In this document: positions 1 through 9,323 of the stretch, one piece after another
How positions within the stretch are numbered: position 1 is the stretch's first letter
Layout: the number at the start of each line of letters is the position of its first letter
NCBI RefSeq assembly: GCF_014897315.1
Contig: NZ_JABUYL010000024.1
Location: 1-48,533 of the forward strand
Source: Proteus sp. FME41
Lineage (GTDB): Bacteria; Pseudomonadota; Gammaproteobacteria; Enterobacterales; Enterobacteriaceae
Length of the DNA: 48,533 bases
Direction of reading: 5' to 3'
Notes under the pieces: model-generated
What the model saw: only the letters and a program-made list of their open reading frames with translations
What the model was told of the DNA's origin: nothing
Database searches by the model: none
Program-made: the position numbers and the translations under genes

Positions 1-497
1 CTGTTGAAAACGCTAAAGCCGAAGACGTCGATCCACGTAAAGCGGCCGTTGCTGCCGCATTAGCTCGTGTTAAAGCAAAGAAAGCACAGCAAGCCGCTGA
101 AGCTACATCAATAATTGAAGCCCCTGTTGAAAACGCTAAAGCCGAAGACGTCGATCCACGTAAAGCGGCCGTTGCTGCCGCATTAGCTCGTGTTAAAGCA
201 AAGAAAGCACAGCAAGCCGCTGAAGCTACATCAACAATTGAAGCCCCTGTTGAAAACGCTAAAGCCGAAGACGTCGATCCACGTAAAGCGGCCGTTGCTG
301 CGGCATTGGCTCGCGTTAAAGCAAAAAAAGCACAGCAAGCCGCTGAAGCTACATCAACAATTGAAGCCCCTATTGAAAACGCTAAAGCCGAAGACGTCGA
401 TCCACGTAAAGCGGCCGTTGCCGCTGCTATTGCTAGAGTCAAAGCGAAAAAAGAAGCCGAACAGCGTCGTGCTAACGAAGAAGTTACCTTGGACTAA
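1..497 (+). CDS. rsxC: RsxC/RnfC, C-terminal tail only (5' end outside window)
   Basis: This is the end of the Rnf/Rsx subunit C gene, open from the first bases to a TAA at 495-497. The window holds only the Ala/Lys-rich tail: a repeating segment with [18 protein letters not shown] and [18 protein letters not shown], ending [10 protein letters not shown]. In the RnfC family the N-terminal part binds FMN, NADH and iron-sulfur clusters; none of that is visible here. A long, variable, Ala/Lys-rich C-terminal repeat tail is typical of gamma-proteobacterial RsxC. rsxD starts 7 bases after the stop, as in the rsxABCDGE operon, which supports the call. Confidence 0.9.
   Translation, partial: VENAKAEDVDPRKAAVAAALARVKAKKAQQAAEATSIIEAPVENAKAEDVDPRKAAVAAALARVKAKKAQQAAEATSTIEAPVENAKAEDVDPRKAAVAAALARVKAKKAQQAAEATSTIEAPIENAKAEDVDPRKAAVAAAIARVKAKKEAEQRRANEEVTLD
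3..470 (+). repeat. 123-bp in-frame tandem repeat in rsxC tail
   Basis: Four units begin at 3, 126, 249 and 372, an exact period of 123 bases (41 codons). The first three are nearly identical at the DNA level (for example ATA versus ACA at one codon, GCC versus GCG at another). The fourth diverges after about 60 bases. The array continues left of the window. Near-identity of synonymous sites suggests recent duplication or gene conversion. Confidence 0.95.
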
Positions 498-503
498 TCA
501 CAG

Positions 504-1580
504 ATGAAATTCAGACCAATACAGAATAACAACAGTAAATTAAAAATTGCGAGTTCCCCTTTTACGCATAATCAACAATCCACCAGCCAAGTCATGCTAT
601 GGGTAACATTGGCTGCACTGCCGGGGATCTTAAGCCAGATCTACTTCTTTGGCTTAGGTACGGTTTACCAAATCCTATTAGCCATTATCGTTGCACTTGT
701 GGCTGAGACTGTCTGTGTAAAACTCAAAAAAGAAGATCCGCGACTTTATCTCAAAGATAATTCAGCATTGCTTACAGGGGTATTATTAGCAATTAGCATT
801 CCACCTTTAGCACCATGGTGGATAATCGTCTTAGGGACCTTTGTTGCCATTGTTATCGCAAAACATATCTATGGCGGCTTAGGACAAAATCCATTTAATC
901 CTGCAATGGTAGGTTATGTGGTTTTACTGATTTCATTCCCAGTACAAATGACATCATGGATGCCCCCTGTTGAATTACAAGCCGTCTCTTACAATGTCAT
1001 GGACAGTTTAAGTATCTTCTTTACAGGCCATACGTCATCAGGACTAACCCTTGAAGATTTAAGACGCTCTGTTGATGGCATTACACAAGCAACACCTCTT
1101 GATAGTTTTAAAACTGGTTTATTAACACACTCTATTGATGACGTATTAGCGACACCTATTTTACAAGGTGAATTTGCTGGTATTGGCTGGCAATGGGTAA
1201 ATGTGGCTTATTTAGTGGGCGGTTTAATCCTGCTTTATAAGCGCATTATTAGCTGGCATATCCCTGTTGCCATGATTTCTGTTTTAGCGTTGTGTTCAGT
1301 GATTAGTTGGGGCATCGATCCTACTCGTTACGCTCAGCCACTATTACACATTTTCTCAGGGGCAACCATGTTAGGAGCGTTCTTTATTGCGACCGATCCG
1401 GTTAGTGCCTCAACAACCCCTAAAGGCCGTTTAATTTATGCCGGTATGATTGGTTTATTAGTTTGGGTTATCCGTGTTTACGGTGGATATCCAGATGCCG
1501 TTGCCTTTTCCGTATTACTTGCCAATATCGCCGTACCTTTAATTGATAGCTATACACGCCCTCGTGTTTATGGGCATTAA
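504..1580 (+). CDS. rsxD: Rnf/Rsx complex subunit D (FMN-carrying membrane protein)
   Basis: 358 residues with many hydrophobic segments, matching the RnfD/NqrB family at full length. It is an inner-membrane subunit of the Rnf ion-motive electron-transport complex, which in E. coli keeps the SoxR sensor reduced. The segment [13 protein letters not shown] near residue 187 fits the site where RnfD carries FMN covalently on threonine. [12 protein letters not shown] and [16 protein letters not shown] are further family signatures. The gene follows rsxC by 6 bases and precedes rsxG by 15, consistent with one operon. Confidence 0.96.
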   Translation: MKFRPIQNNNSKLKIASSPFTHNQQSTSQVMLWVTLAALPGILSQIYFFGLGTVYQILLAIIVALVAETVCVKLKKEDPRLYLKDNSALLTGVLLAISIPPLAPWWIIVLGTFVAIVIAKHIYGGLGQNPFNPAMVGYVVLLISFPVQMTSWMPPVELQAVSYNVMDSLSIFFTGHTSSGLTLEDLRRSVDGITQATPLDSFKTGLLTHSIDDVLATPILQGEFAGIGWQWVNVAYLVGGLILLYKRIISWHIPVAMISVLALCSVISWGIDPTRYAQPLLHIFSGATMLGAFFIATDPVSASTTPKGRLIYAGMIGLLVWVIRVYGGYPDAVAFSVLLANIAVPLIDSYTRPRVYGH

Positions 1581-1595
1581 TGTGCCAAGGAGAAA

Positions 1596-2225
1596 ATGAT
1601 GATCGAAATATTAAAGCGTCATGGGCTAACATTAGCTATCTTTGCAGCTTGTACGACAGGTTTAACTGCCGTGGTATATCATTTAACCGCAGATAAAATT
1701 GCTCAACAAGTTGCGTTAGAAAAACAAAAATTATTGGATCAGGTGATCCCCCAATCTATCTATAACAATGATCTCTCTAAAGATTGTTATCTACTAACCG
1801 CCCCTGAATTAGGCAATACAAAACCTCATAAGCTTTATGTGGCTCGCTTCGATGGCAAGCCGGTTGCTGCCGCATTAGAATCTACGGCCCCAGATGGCTA
1901 TTCAGGTGCGATTGAACTTCTTGTAGGGGCTGACTTTAAAGGTCATGTTCTTGGGGTACGTGTGACTGCGCATAATGAAACACCTGGGCTGGGTGATAAA
2001 ATTGAAACACGTATTTCAGATTGGATCACGACACTGAGTAATAGATTCATTTCCAGTGAAAACGATCCGCACTGGGCAGTAAAAAAAGACGGTGGCGATT
2101 TTGATCAGTTCACTGGAGCCACGATCACCCCTCGCGCCGTTGTTAACTCATCAAAGCGTACGGTATGGCTAATGCAATCTTTACCTGAGAAACTAGACAC
2201 ACTGTCTGTCTGTGAGGCAAATTAA
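1596..2225 (+). CDS. rsxG: Rnf/Rsx complex subunit G (periplasmic FMN subunit)
   Basis: 209 residues: one N-terminal membrane anchor (about residues 10-30) followed by an FMN-binding domain. The motif [14 protein letters not shown] near residues 170-185 contains the SGAT-like site where RnfG/NqrC proteins bind FMN through threonine. [11 protein letters not shown] is another family signature. Two ATG codons stand in tandem (1596 and 1599); an AAGGAGAA ribosome site at 1587-1594 serves either. The stop overlaps the ribosome-binding zone of rsxE, suggesting coupled translation. Confidence 0.96.
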   Translation: MMIEILKRHGLTLAIFAACTTGLTAVVYHLTADKIAQQVALEKQKLLDQVIPQSIYNNDLSKDCYLLTAPELGNTKPHKLYVARFDGKPVAAALESTAPDGYSGAIELLVGADFKGHVLGVRVTAHNETPGLGDKIETRISDWITTLSNRFISSENDPHWAVKKDGGDFDQFTGATITPRAVVNSSKRTVWLMQSLPEKLDTLSVCEAN

Positions 2226-2226
2226 T

Positions 2227-2931
2227 ATGAACTCAATTAAAGAGCTCTTTTCACAAGGGTTATGGAAAAACAACTCTGCCTTAGTCCAATTACTTGGCCT
2301 GTGCCCTTTACTTGCTGTTTCTTCGACAGCCACGAACGCATTAGGGTTAGGGCTTGCGACAACATTAGTGCTATTTTGCACTAATGTAGCCGTTTCAAGT
2401 TTACGCCGTTGGGTTCCTTCTGAAATTCGTATCCCAATTTATGTTATGATAATCGCATCTGTCGTCAGTGCGGTACAATTGCTGATAAACGCATACGCCT
2501 ATGGCTTATATCAATCACTGGGGATCTTCATTCCATTGATCGTCACCAACTGTATTGTTATTGGTCGTGCTGAAGCCTTTGCTGCTAAAAATGAAGTTTT
2601 TCCTTCTGCTGTTGATGGTTTAGCAATGGGATTAGGCGCAACTGCTGCGCTCTTTGTTTTAGGAGCAATACGTGAGGTTTTAGGGAATGGTACATTATTT
2701 GACGGTGCAGATTTACTATTAGGTGAATGGGCTCAAGTGTTAAGAATAGAGATAGTACATTTAGACTCACCCTTTTTACTTGCCATTTTACCACCGGGTG
2801 CTTTTATTGGTTTAGGCTTTATGTTAGCGGCAAAATACCTTATCGATGAAAGACAGAAAAAGCGCAGCGCTTTGACAACAAAAACTTACGAAAAAGAGCA
2901 AGGCTGTGGCAGTCATATTGTTAAAAATTAA
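2227..2931 (+). CDS. rsxE: Rnf/Rsx complex subunit E
   Basis: 234 residues from the ATG at 2227, which lies one base after the rsxG stop and about 10 bases after a GAGG. The open frame extends 15 bases further up to a GTG inside rsxG, but [20 protein letters not shown] matches the usual RsxE start. It is a polytopic inner-membrane subunit of the RnfE/NqrD family, recognisable by [19 protein letters not shown] and [15 protein letters not shown]. It completes the rsx operon and is followed 12 bases later by nth, as in E. coli. Confidence 0.96.
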   Translation: MNSIKELFSQGLWKNNSALVQLLGLCPLLAVSSTATNALGLGLATTLVLFCTNVAVSSLRRWVPSEIRIPIYVMIIASVVSAVQLLINAYAYGLYQSLGIFIPLIVTNCIVIGRAEAFAAKNEVFPSAVDGLAMGLGATAALFVLGAIREVLGNGTLFDGADLLLGEWAQVLRIEIVHLDSPFLLAILPPGAFIGLGFMLAAKYLIDERQKKRSALTTKTYEKEQGCGSHIVKN

Positions 2932-2943
2932 TTTGTGAGCATA

Positions 2944-3582
2944 ATGAATCAAGCAAAACGTATTGAAATTCTAACTCGGTTGCGGGATAACAATCCGCAA
3001 CCTACGACAGAGCTAAAATTTGACTCTCCGTTTGAACTATTGATCTCCGTGTTACTCTCTGCACAAGCAACCGATGTGAGCGTCAATAAAGCAACAGCTA
3101 AGCTTTATCCTGTTGCCAATACGCCAAAAGCAATCCTCACATTAGGGGTTGATGGCCTTAAGAAATATATTAAGACCATCGGCTTATATAATACAAAAGC
3201 TGAAAATGTGATTAAGACGTGTCAGATCTTAATCGATAAACATAACAGCAATGTTCCTGAAAACAGAGAAGCGCTAGAAGCCTTACCCGGTGTTGGTCGC
3301 AAAACAGCTAATGTAGTATTAAATACTGCCTTTGGCTGGCCAACAATCGCTGTCGATACACATATCTTTAGAGTGAGTAATCGTACTGGCTTCGCTCCGG
3401 GTAAAAATGTCAATGAAGTCGAGCAAAAGCTTTTAAAGGTTGTTCCGGCAGAATTTAAAGTTGATTGCCATCACTGGCTTATTCTTCATGGTCGTTATAC
3501 CTGTATTGCACGAAAACCACGGTGTGGCTCTTGTATTATCGAAGATCTTTGTGAATTTAAAGAAAAAACAGATCCTGAATAA
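2944..3582 (+). CDS. nth: Endonuclease III (DNA glycosylase/AP lyase)
   Basis: 212 residues, the length of E. coli Nth (211). It removes oxidised pyrimidines from DNA and cleaves the abasic site. The helix-hairpin-helix LPGVGRKTANVV carries the Schiff-base lysine K120. D138 sits in VDTHIFRV. The [4Fe-4S] ligands are C187, C194, C197 and C203 (spacing C-x6-C-x2-C-x5-C). I chose the ATG at 2944 over an in-frame GTG at 2935 because MNQAKRIEILTRLRDNNP matches the family start. It is the last gene of the rsx-nth operon. Confidence 0.97.
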   Translation: MNQAKRIEILTRLRDNNPQPTTELKFDSPFELLISVLLSAQATDVSVNKATAKLYPVANTPKAILTLGVDGLKKYIKTIGLYNTKAENVIKTCQILIDKHNSNVPENREALEALPGVGRKTANVVLNTAFGWPTIAVDTHIFRVSNRTGFAPGKNVNEVEQKLLKVVPAEFKVDCHHWLILHGRYTCIARKPRCGSCIIEDLCEFKEKTDPE

Positions 3583-3695
3583 AAATTTGCTGATTTGTCT
3601 GTTTTTCTGATGCGATAGTACTTGCGTCGCTACACACAATCGAATAAAACTATTGCCCACTTTTATTATTAAAACTGCCGACTTTCCGGAAAAAT

Positions 3696-5642
3696 ATGTT
3701 TCAAGACAATCCGCTGCTTGCACAGCTAAAACAGCAACTCCATGCCCAAACACCGCGCGTGGAAGGCCTTGTAAAGGGAACAGATAAAGGCTTTGGCTTC
3801 CTTGAAGTTGATGGTCAGAAAAGCTATTTTATTCCCCCTCCGCAAATGAAAAAAGTGATGCACGGCGACCGAGTTATCGCTGCCGTTCATACAAATGGCG
3901 ATAAAGAGTCGGTTGAACCCGAAGAGTTAGTCGAGCCATTCTTAACACGTTTTGTCGGCCGTATTCAGAAAAAAGAAGGTGATAACCGCCTGTGGATAAT
4001 TCCAGATCACCCTCTACTAAAAGACGCCATCCCTTGCCGTCCCGCTCAAGGACTAACCCATAGCTTTGTCGATCAAGATTGGGCTGTTGCGGTTATGCGC
4101 CGTCACCCACTTAATAAAGGTGATAAAGGTTTTCAGGCTGAAATAACCGACTATATTACCGATAAAGACGATCATTTTGCCCCTTGGTGGGTAACCTTAA
4201 TGCGTCATCAGCTTGAACGCGATGCGCCTGAAATGGGTAACGAGGAACTGACATTACATGATGCGTTACCTCGTGAAGATCTGACTTCTCTCTCCTTTGT
4301 CACTATTGATAGCGCATCAACAGAAGACATGGATGACGCACTCTTTATTCGTAAAGAAGAGAACGGTCAATTAACGCTATTTATCGCCATTGCCGATCCG
4401 ACTGCTTATATCCTGCCAAACAGTGAATTAGATACGATTGCAGCACAACGTGCGCTGACTAACTATCTGCCAGGCTTTAATATCCCAATGCTGCCTCGTG
4501 AATTGTCAGATAACATCTGCTCATTACGCCCTAATGAAAAACGTCCTGCCTTAGTTTGCCAAGTCAGCATTGCTGAAGAAGGTGCATTACTTGAAGATAT
4601 TCACTTTTATTCAGCGTGGGTAGAATCAAAAGCTAAATTGGTGTATGACCATATTTCAGATTGGTTAGAAGGCGGCAATGGTGATTGGAAACCTGAAAAT
4701 GACATCGTTCATGAGCAAGTGATGTTATTAAAAGAGATGTGTGAAAAACGTCATGAATGGCGTGAACAACATGCTCTCGTCTTTAAAGAGCGTCCTGATT
4801 ACCGCTTTATTCTGGATGAGGGTGGTCACGTATTAGATATCGTCGCTGAAAAACGCCGTATTGCAAACCGTATTGTTGAAGAGGCGATGATCACCGCGAA
4901 TATCTGTGCAGCAAAAGTACTGGCGAAAAACTTAGGTTTTGGCGTTTATAACGTTCATACTGGTTTTGATCCACTTTATATTGACCAAGTGGTACAAACC
5001 TTAAAAGACAATGGCATTGAAACCACTTCTGAAAGTTTATTAACACTTGAAGGTTTCTGTACGTTACGTCGCGAACTTGATAGCCAGCCTAATCAATTCC
5101 TTGATAGCCGTATTCGTCGTTTTCAAAACTTTGCTGAAATTAAAACAGAGCCAGGCCCTCACTTTGGTTTAGGGCTAGAAGCCTACGCAACATGGACTTC
5201 ACCTATTCGTAAGTACAGTGATATTTTAAATCACCGTTTACTGAAAGCAATTATCAGCAAAGAAAACGCCCAAAAACCACAAGACGAAGACGGTATCCGT
5301 ATTGCGGAACGTCGTCGTGCTAATCGTATGGCTGAACGTGATGTAGGTGATTGGTTATATGCTCGTTTCTTAAAACCGTTTGCAGGGACTGAAACGCCAT
5401 TTAACGCTGAAATTATCGATATTACGCGCGGTGGTATTCGTGTTCGTTTAGTTGAAAATGGCGCAGTAGCCTTTATTCCTGCACCATTCTTACATGCGGT
5501 ACGTGATGAAATTCAATGTAGCCAAGAAACGGGTACAGTCATCGTTAAGGGTGAAGCTGCTTATAAGCTCAATGATATCATTCCAGTACACATTGAAGAT
5601 GTAAAACTAGAAACACGCAATATCGTTGCTCGCCCTATCTAA
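3696..5642 (+). CDS. rnb: Exoribonuclease II
   Basis: 648 residues, close to E. coli RNase II (644). It degrades RNA processively from the 3' end and acts in mRNA turnover. The order is N-terminal cold-shock domains, the RNB catalytic domain, and a C-terminal S1 domain. The metal-binding aspartates fall at D205, D211, D213 and D214 in [34 protein letters not shown] is the conserved RNB block near residue 490. It lies 113 bases after nth on the same strand. In E. coli rnb is not next to nth, so this is a rearrangement joint. A strong terminator follows. Confidence 0.97.
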   Translation: MFQDNPLLAQLKQQLHAQTPRVEGLVKGTDKGFGFLEVDGQKSYFIPPPQMKKVMHGDRVIAAVHTNGDKESVEPEELVEPFLTRFVGRIQKKEGDNRLWIIPDHPLLKDAIPCRPAQGLTHSFVDQDWAVAVMRRHPLNKGDKGFQAEITDYITDKDDHFAPWWVTLMRHQLERDAPEMGNEELTLHDALPREDLTSLSFVTIDSASTEDMDDALFIRKEENGQLTLFIAIADPTAYILPNSELDTIAAQRALTNYLPGFNIPMLPRELSDNICSLRPNEKRPALVCQVSIAEEGALLEDIHFYSAWVESKAKLVYDHISDWLEGGNGDWKPENDIVHEQVMLLKEMCEKRHEWREQHALVFKERPDYRFILDEGGHVLDIVAEKRRIANRIVEEAMITANICAAKVLAKNLGFGVYNVHTGFDPLYIDQVVQTLKDNGIETTSESLLTLEGFCTLRRELDSQPNQFLDSRIRRFQNFAEIKTEPGPHFGLGLEAYATWTSPIRKYSDILNHRLLKAIISKENAQKPQDEDGIRIAERRRANRMAERDVGDWLYARFLKPFAGTETPFNAEIIDITRGGIRVRLVENGAVAFIPAPFLHAVRDEIQCSQETGTVIVKGEAAYKLNDIIPVHIEDVKLETRNIVARPI

Positions 5643-5668
5643 TTAGCCTGTAATCGGTATACAATAAA

Positions 5669-5700
5669 ACGGGTAGTTCATTTTGAGCTATCCGTTTTTT
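5669..5700 (+). terminator. Rho-independent terminator of rnb
   Basis: An 11-bp stem (ACGGGTAGTTC with GAGCTATCCGT, two G-U pairs) closes on a loop ATTTT and is followed directly by six Ts. It begins 27 bases after the rnb stop. Confidence 0.9.
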
Positions 5701-5825
5701 ATGTCTCTTATTTCTAGTAAAAATAAAGCTATAAATACAAAGAGTATAAAAAGGAAATATTTTTATGATGTTGCAGTGTTTTTCTTCACATTATAAATTT
5801 AATAAATAACTAATGGATTAAAGTA

Positions 5826-6374
5826 ATGAAAGACAAAGTACAAATTAGCCGTTTTCTAAGCTATATCTTACGCCATGCACCTGAAAGCATCGGCTTATCC
5901 CTTGATGATCAAGGATGGGGTGAAATATCACAATTGATCCTGTTAGCACAGAAAAACGGCACGCCACTAACCCTTGAGCTCATTAACGATGTGGTAGAAA
6001 CGAATGATAAAAAGCGTTTCGCGATTTCAGAAGATGGCCTTTTTATTCGTGCAGTTCAAGGACATTCTCTTAAAACCACGGTTGATTACCAACCGATTAA
6101 TCCCCCCAAAATACTTTATCACGGCACAGCAACTCGCTTTATCGACAGTATTTTTAACCAAGGTTTAATTCCTAACGGTCGACAATATGTTCATCTTTCA
6201 CAAGATAATCAAACCGCAGTGAATGTCGGTAATCGTCACGGGAAAGCCGTTGTTTTGACCATTGATAGTGAACAAATGTGTCATGATGGATTTGCATTTT
6301 ATCAAGCTGACAATGGTGTATGGTTAACACTTACCGTGCCAGTGAAATATCTAACAATAAATGAGATAGAATAA
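5826..6374 (+). CDS. kptA: RNA 2'-phosphotransferase (Tpt1/KptA family)
   Basis: 182 residues, close to E. coli KptA (184). The family transfers the 2'-phosphate at a splice junction of RNA to NAD+, giving ADP-ribose 1'',2''-cyclic phosphate. The start ISRFLSYILRHAPESIGL, the GWGEI segment, ILYHGTATRF near residue 97 and YVHLSQD near residue 120 are the conserved blocks. Bacteria lack the tRNA splicing that generates this phosphate in eukaryotes, so the natural substrate is unclear. The gene stands alone between the rnb terminator and a convergent small gene. A/T-rich sequence of about 180 bases precedes it. Confidence 0.92.
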   Translation: MKDKVQISRFLSYILRHAPESIGLSLDDQGWGEISQLILLAQKNGTPLTLELINDVVETNDKKRFAISEDGLFIRAVQGHSLKTTVDYQPINPPKILYHGTATRFIDSIFNQGLIPNGRQYVHLSQDNQTAVNVGNRHGKAVVLTIDSEQMCHDGFAFYQADNGVWLTLTVPVKYLTINEIE

Positions 6375-6384
6375 AATGAATGCT

Positions 6385-6411
6385 AAAAAAATAGGTGACA
6401 TTGTCACCTAT
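6385..6411 (-). terminator. Terminator between kptA and the convergent 6441 gene
   Basis: A 9-bp perfect stem (ATAGGTGAC / GTCACCTAT, loop ATT) at 6391-6411. On the minus strand it is followed by a run of seven Ts, so it ends the leftward gene at 6441-6851. It may also stop kptA transcripts, though the plus-strand T run is poor. Confidence 0.8.
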
Positions 6412-6440
6412 CATATTCGTTATTTGTCTTTTATTAACGA

Positions 6441-6851
6441 TTAATCTGGGTGACCCGTAATCGTTATTTTAGTACCTTTCTGATCTTCTTCTAACATAAT
6501 TTCTGTAAAGCCCCCCGCAAACTGCTGTTCTATCATTAATTTTTTCGGATTTTCCCATTTATAATCAACCGTTACACTCTCTTCTGTGTACTCTTTCTGG
6601 ATGTTATTATTCACGTTAACTGCTTTTTCAAGATAGGCTTCATCATGCTCGATCACATATTTTTCATACGCCTCTGTGATTGAAAGCCCCGTGTAAATAC
6701 AATCTGTTATTGCCCCATATTCATAAACTTCATCCATTGTTTGCTCTGGTGATGAGCAATATTTATCATGGACTATCACTTTATCCATTTTGTTTTCTGC
6801 TAAAAGCGCAGAAGAATATAACAGTGTCGCTATCATCAAGTACGCTTTCAT
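6441..6851 (-). CDS. Small exported protein of unknown function
   Basis: 136 residues. The first 18 (MKAYLMIATLLYSSALLA) look like a Sec signal peptide cleaved after LLA, so the product is probably periplasmic. The mature part is acidic, has two cysteines about 19 residues apart (near 32 and 51) that could form a disulfide, and ends in a beta-like stretch TKITITGHPD. I recognise no family. An AGGTA lies 5 bases before the ATG. The yciH terminator ends only about 30 bases upstream, so its promoter must be very compact, with a possible -10 in AGATAAATA. Confidence 0.7.
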   Translation of the reverse strand: MKAYLMIATLLYSSALLAENKMDKVIVHDKYCSSPEQTMDEVYEYGAITDCIYTGLSITEAYEKYVIEHDEAYLEKAVNVNNNIQKEYTEESVTVDYKWENPKKLMIEQQFAGGFTEIMLEEDQKGTKITITGHPD

Positions 6852-6884
6852 AAAGTACCTTTAAAAATATTTATCTTGAGTAAT

Positions 6885-6918
6885 AAAAATGCGCCAATTT
6901 TAATAAAAATCAGCGCAT
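6885..6918 (-). terminator. Terminator of the pyrF-yciH transcript
   Basis: On the minus strand ATGCGC pairs with GCGCAT, with an inner ATTTT/AAAAT extension, followed by TTTTATT. It lies 34 bases after the yciH stop. Confidence 0.75.
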
Positions 6919-6952
6919 CCTTTTTCATTTAATCTTCGACTCGGTAAAGAAA

Positions 6953-7276
6953 TTAACCACCCGCTAGTTTGACTTTCATTCCTTTAGCTTCTAATAGCGA
7001 TTTAATGACATCTCGTTTATCGCCTTGGATCTCAATTAAGCCATCTTTTACACTCCCACCACAGCCACATTTCTTCTTAAGTTCAGCCGCGAGTTTGGTT
7101 AATTCAGCATCATCAAGATCAAGCCCCGAAACCACACAAACACCTTTACCTTTACGTCCGCTAGTTTGACGTTGAATACGCACAATGCCATCCCCCGCAG
7201 GACGTGCTGGTTTTTGTTCTTCTTCTTTAATGCGACCCGCATCTGTGGAGTAAACCAAACGAGAGTTATTATCCAT
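6953..7276 (-). CDS. yciH: SUI1/eIF1-like translation factor YciH
   Basis: 107 residues, matching E. coli YciH (108). The C-terminal two thirds form the SUI1 fold: RIQRQTSGRKGKGVCVVSGL, then KKKCGCGGSVKDGLIEIQGD and RDVIKSLLEAKG. In E. coli it behaves as a non-essential translation-initiation fidelity factor at the 30S subunit. It follows pyrF on the minus strand as in E. coli. The 88-base gap between the two genes holds a copy of a dispersed repeat in the opposite orientation. Confidence 0.93.
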   Translation of the reverse strand: MDNNSRLVYSTDAGRIKEEEQKPARPAGDGIVRIQRQTSGRKGKGVCVVSGLDLDDAELTKLAAELKKKCGCGGSVKDGLIEIQGDKRDVIKSLLEAKGMKVKLAGG

Positions 7277-7296
7277 ATTAAATTACATACCTTGTA

Positions 7297-7362
7297 TATT
7301 CGTCATACTTCAAGTTGTTGCGTTGTTAACTGCGTTCATTCGTATTAGCTAGCGACACCTTG
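7297..7362 (+). repeat. Dispersed intergenic repeat, short copy
   Basis: The block CGTCATACTTCAAGTTG followed by ACTGCGTTCATTCG recurs in reverse orientation at 41458-41590. This copy keeps the first half and degenerates after GCTAGCGACA. It sits between pyrF and yciH. Similar elements containing CTTCAAGTTGCA occur in intergenic regions of many Enterobacterales; I cannot assign a named family with certainty. Confidence 0.75.
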
Positions 7363-7364
7363 GA

Positions 7365-8096
7365 TCATTTAGCTATAGAATGATTAATTTGTTGTAATGT
7401 TTCTAGTGGGTTATCACTACGTGTAATAGGACGGCCTATCACCATATAATCAACCCCTGCTGCAATGGCTTGTTCTGGTGTCATGACTCGACGCTGATCA
7501 CCAACATCACTCCCTGCAGGGCGAATACCTGGTGTCACTAATAAGAAATCATCACCACAAATTTGTTTAAAACGTGTAGCTTCATGTGCGGAGCAAACAA
7601 CACCATCAAGACCACACGTTTTTGTCAGCAACGCCAAGCGTTCTGCTTGTTCTGCGGGTGTTAATGTTATACCCAATTCAATCAAATCGGACTGATCCAT
7701 ACTCGTTAACACTGTTACTGCTGTTAAAAGTGGTGCGTCTTTGCCATAGGATACAAGGCTTTCTTTAGCCGCACGCATCATGCGGCTGCCACCACTTGCA
7801 TGTACGTTCACCATCCATACACCTAAATCAGCCGCGGCAGCGACAGCTCTTGCTACAGTATTCGGAATATCATGAAATTTTAAATCTAAGAAAATATCGA
7901 AACCTTCTTTCTGTAACAGCGTAACAAATTGAGGCCCGAAACGGGTAAACATCTCTTTTCCGATTTTTAAACGACACGATGAGGGATCAATATGTTGTGC
8001 AAAAGCTAACGCACTTTTTTGGTCTTCATAGTCTAATGCCACAATAATGGGCGCACAGGAGAACTCGGGCGATTTTTTATCACGTTGAAATGACAT
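7365..8096 (-). CDS. pyrF: Orotidine 5'-phosphate decarboxylase
   Basis: 243 residues, E. coli PyrF is 245. It decarboxylates OMP to UMP, the last step of de novo pyrimidine synthesis. The catalytic motif [10 protein letters not shown] gives D71, K73 and D76. APIIVALDY at the start of the barrel and [17 protein letters not shown] near residue 195 bind substrate. It is preceded 45 bases upstream by lapB on the same strand and followed by yciH, the conserved enterobacterial order. Confidence 0.97.
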   Translation of the reverse strand: MSFQRDKKSPEFSCAPIIVALDYEDQKSALAFAQHIDPSSCRLKIGKEMFTRFGPQFVTLLQKEGFDIFLDLKFHDIPNTVARAVAAAADLGVWMVNVHASGGSRMMRAAKESLVSYGKDAPLLTAVTVLTSMDQSDLIELGITLTPAEQAERLALLTKTCGLDGVVCSAHEATRFKQICGDDFLLVTPGIRPAGSDVGDQRRVMTPEQAIAAGVDYMVIGRPITRSDNPLETLQQINHSIAK

Positions 8097-8141
8097 TTTA
8101 GGGCCTTTATTTATAAAGAGACACTTAAAAAAGTGACATCG

Positions 8142-9311
8142 TCACTGACCATCTAACCCGCGAATCGGTTTAACGGTGTCCCATGAACGACAGGACGGAC
8201 AATGCCAATATAATGCATGAGAGGTAAAACCACATTTGTGACAACGATAATCTGGTTTGGTTCTAATTTGCTCGCCAACCATATAGCGCAATAAAATAAG
8301 GCTCTCTTTAGCTCGACCTTCTTCTGCTTCGGCTAAATGGTAACGCATTAAACGATAAAAAAGTCGCATGGTAGGATGACGTTCTAATTGGCGATTAATA
8401 TAAAGCTGAGCAGCTTCAATACCGTCTTTGGCTTCAATAATATCCGCAAGATAAAGTTCAGCAATCGCACCACTATTGCTATCAACGCATTGGCGTAAAT
8501 AGGCCTCCCAACGAGAAGTATCACCTTGTGCTTGGAAACATTCAAAAAGCATAGGCAAGGTTTCACTGACCATCTCTTTATCTTGATCAATAACTTTCAT
8601 CAGTACATCTATGGCTTTTTGTTTTTCATCCCGAGCAATATAAATGCGGCCATACATAATTGAAACACGGGCACAAAGAGGATCGGTTTGCCCTGCTTTC
8701 TGTAAGAAACCCAGCGCATTATCAAGATTATCACTGCTCATTTCTTGAAGTGCCAATTCACAATAAAAATGTGAAATTTGCTCTTTTAACTCATGTTGAC
8801 CTAATTTTACCAATTTCTCCGCCGTTTCTATCGCTTTACTCCAATCACTGGTTAATTGGTAAATTGCCAGAAGCGACTGCAACGCACTTTGACGGAATTC
8901 TTGTTCATCAATAAGTTGCTGAAACATGTTTTCAGCGCGATCATAAACGCCCGCAGCGACATAATCGCGACCTAATTGTTGAACAGCAAGGAGACGTTGA
9001 TCAAATGAGAGTGCTGCGCTTTCCATTAAAGATTGGTGAATACGAATAGCGCGTTCAACTTCACCGCGAGAGCGGAAAAGATTACCTAACGTGAGGTGGG
9101 CTTCAAAAGCAGAGCTGTCTTCTTTCAGCATTTCAAGAAAGAGGTCAACTGCTTTATCTTGTTGATCAGAAAGTAAGAAGTTAACCCCTGCTACGTATTC
9201 TCGTGACAGACGGTCGGCGTTCTGCTGTTTATCCTGTTGAGCGCCACGACGCCCCATATACCAGCCGTAAGCCGCTGCGACAGGTAATAACAGAAACAGC
9301 AATTCTAGCAT
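8142..9311 (-). CDS. lapB: LPS assembly protein B (LapB/YciM)
   Basis: 389 residues, same length as E. coli LapB. A single N-terminal membrane anchor (residues 1-18), a TPR domain of about nine repeats, and a C-terminal rubredoxin-like metal site made of CHKC and CPSC near residues 357-374. LapB is an inner-membrane protein that controls lipopolysaccharide synthesis by promoting FtsH degradation of LpxC. lapA lies 12 bases upstream, forming the lapAB pair. Confidence 0.96.
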   Translation of the reverse strand: MLELLFLLLPVAAAYGWYMGRRGAQQDKQQNADRLSREYVAGVNFLLSDQQDKAVDLFLEMLKEDSSAFEAHLTLGNLFRSRGEVERAIRIHQSLMESAALSFDQRLLAVQQLGRDYVAAGVYDRAENMFQQLIDEQEFRQSALQSLLAIYQLTSDWSKAIETAEKLVKLGQHELKEQISHFYCELALQEMSSDNLDNALGFLQKAGQTDPLCARVSIMYGRIYIARDEKQKAIDVLMKVIDQDKEMVSETLPMLFECFQAQGDTSRWEAYLRQCVDSNSGAIAELYLADIIEAKDGIEAAQLYINRQLERHPTMRLFYRLMRYHLAEAEEGRAKESLILLRYMVGEQIRTKPDYRCHKCGFTSHALYWHCPSCRSWDTVKPIRGLDGQ

Positions 9312-9323
9312 CAGCTATCGTCC

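Noticed and set aside
1-497. Repeat array as a CRISPR
   Set aside because: There are no variable spacers; the repeats are contiguous, in-frame and coding.
190-507. Basic repeat ORF in another frame of the rsxC repeats
   Set aside because: An out-of-frame reading of the 123-base repeat; the RsxC frame is continuous from the window start.
7166-7348. Plus-strand ORF opposite yciH
   Set aside because: It overlaps yciH and the dispersed repeat, and its composition (Phe- and Cys-rich) is that of an antisense shadow.
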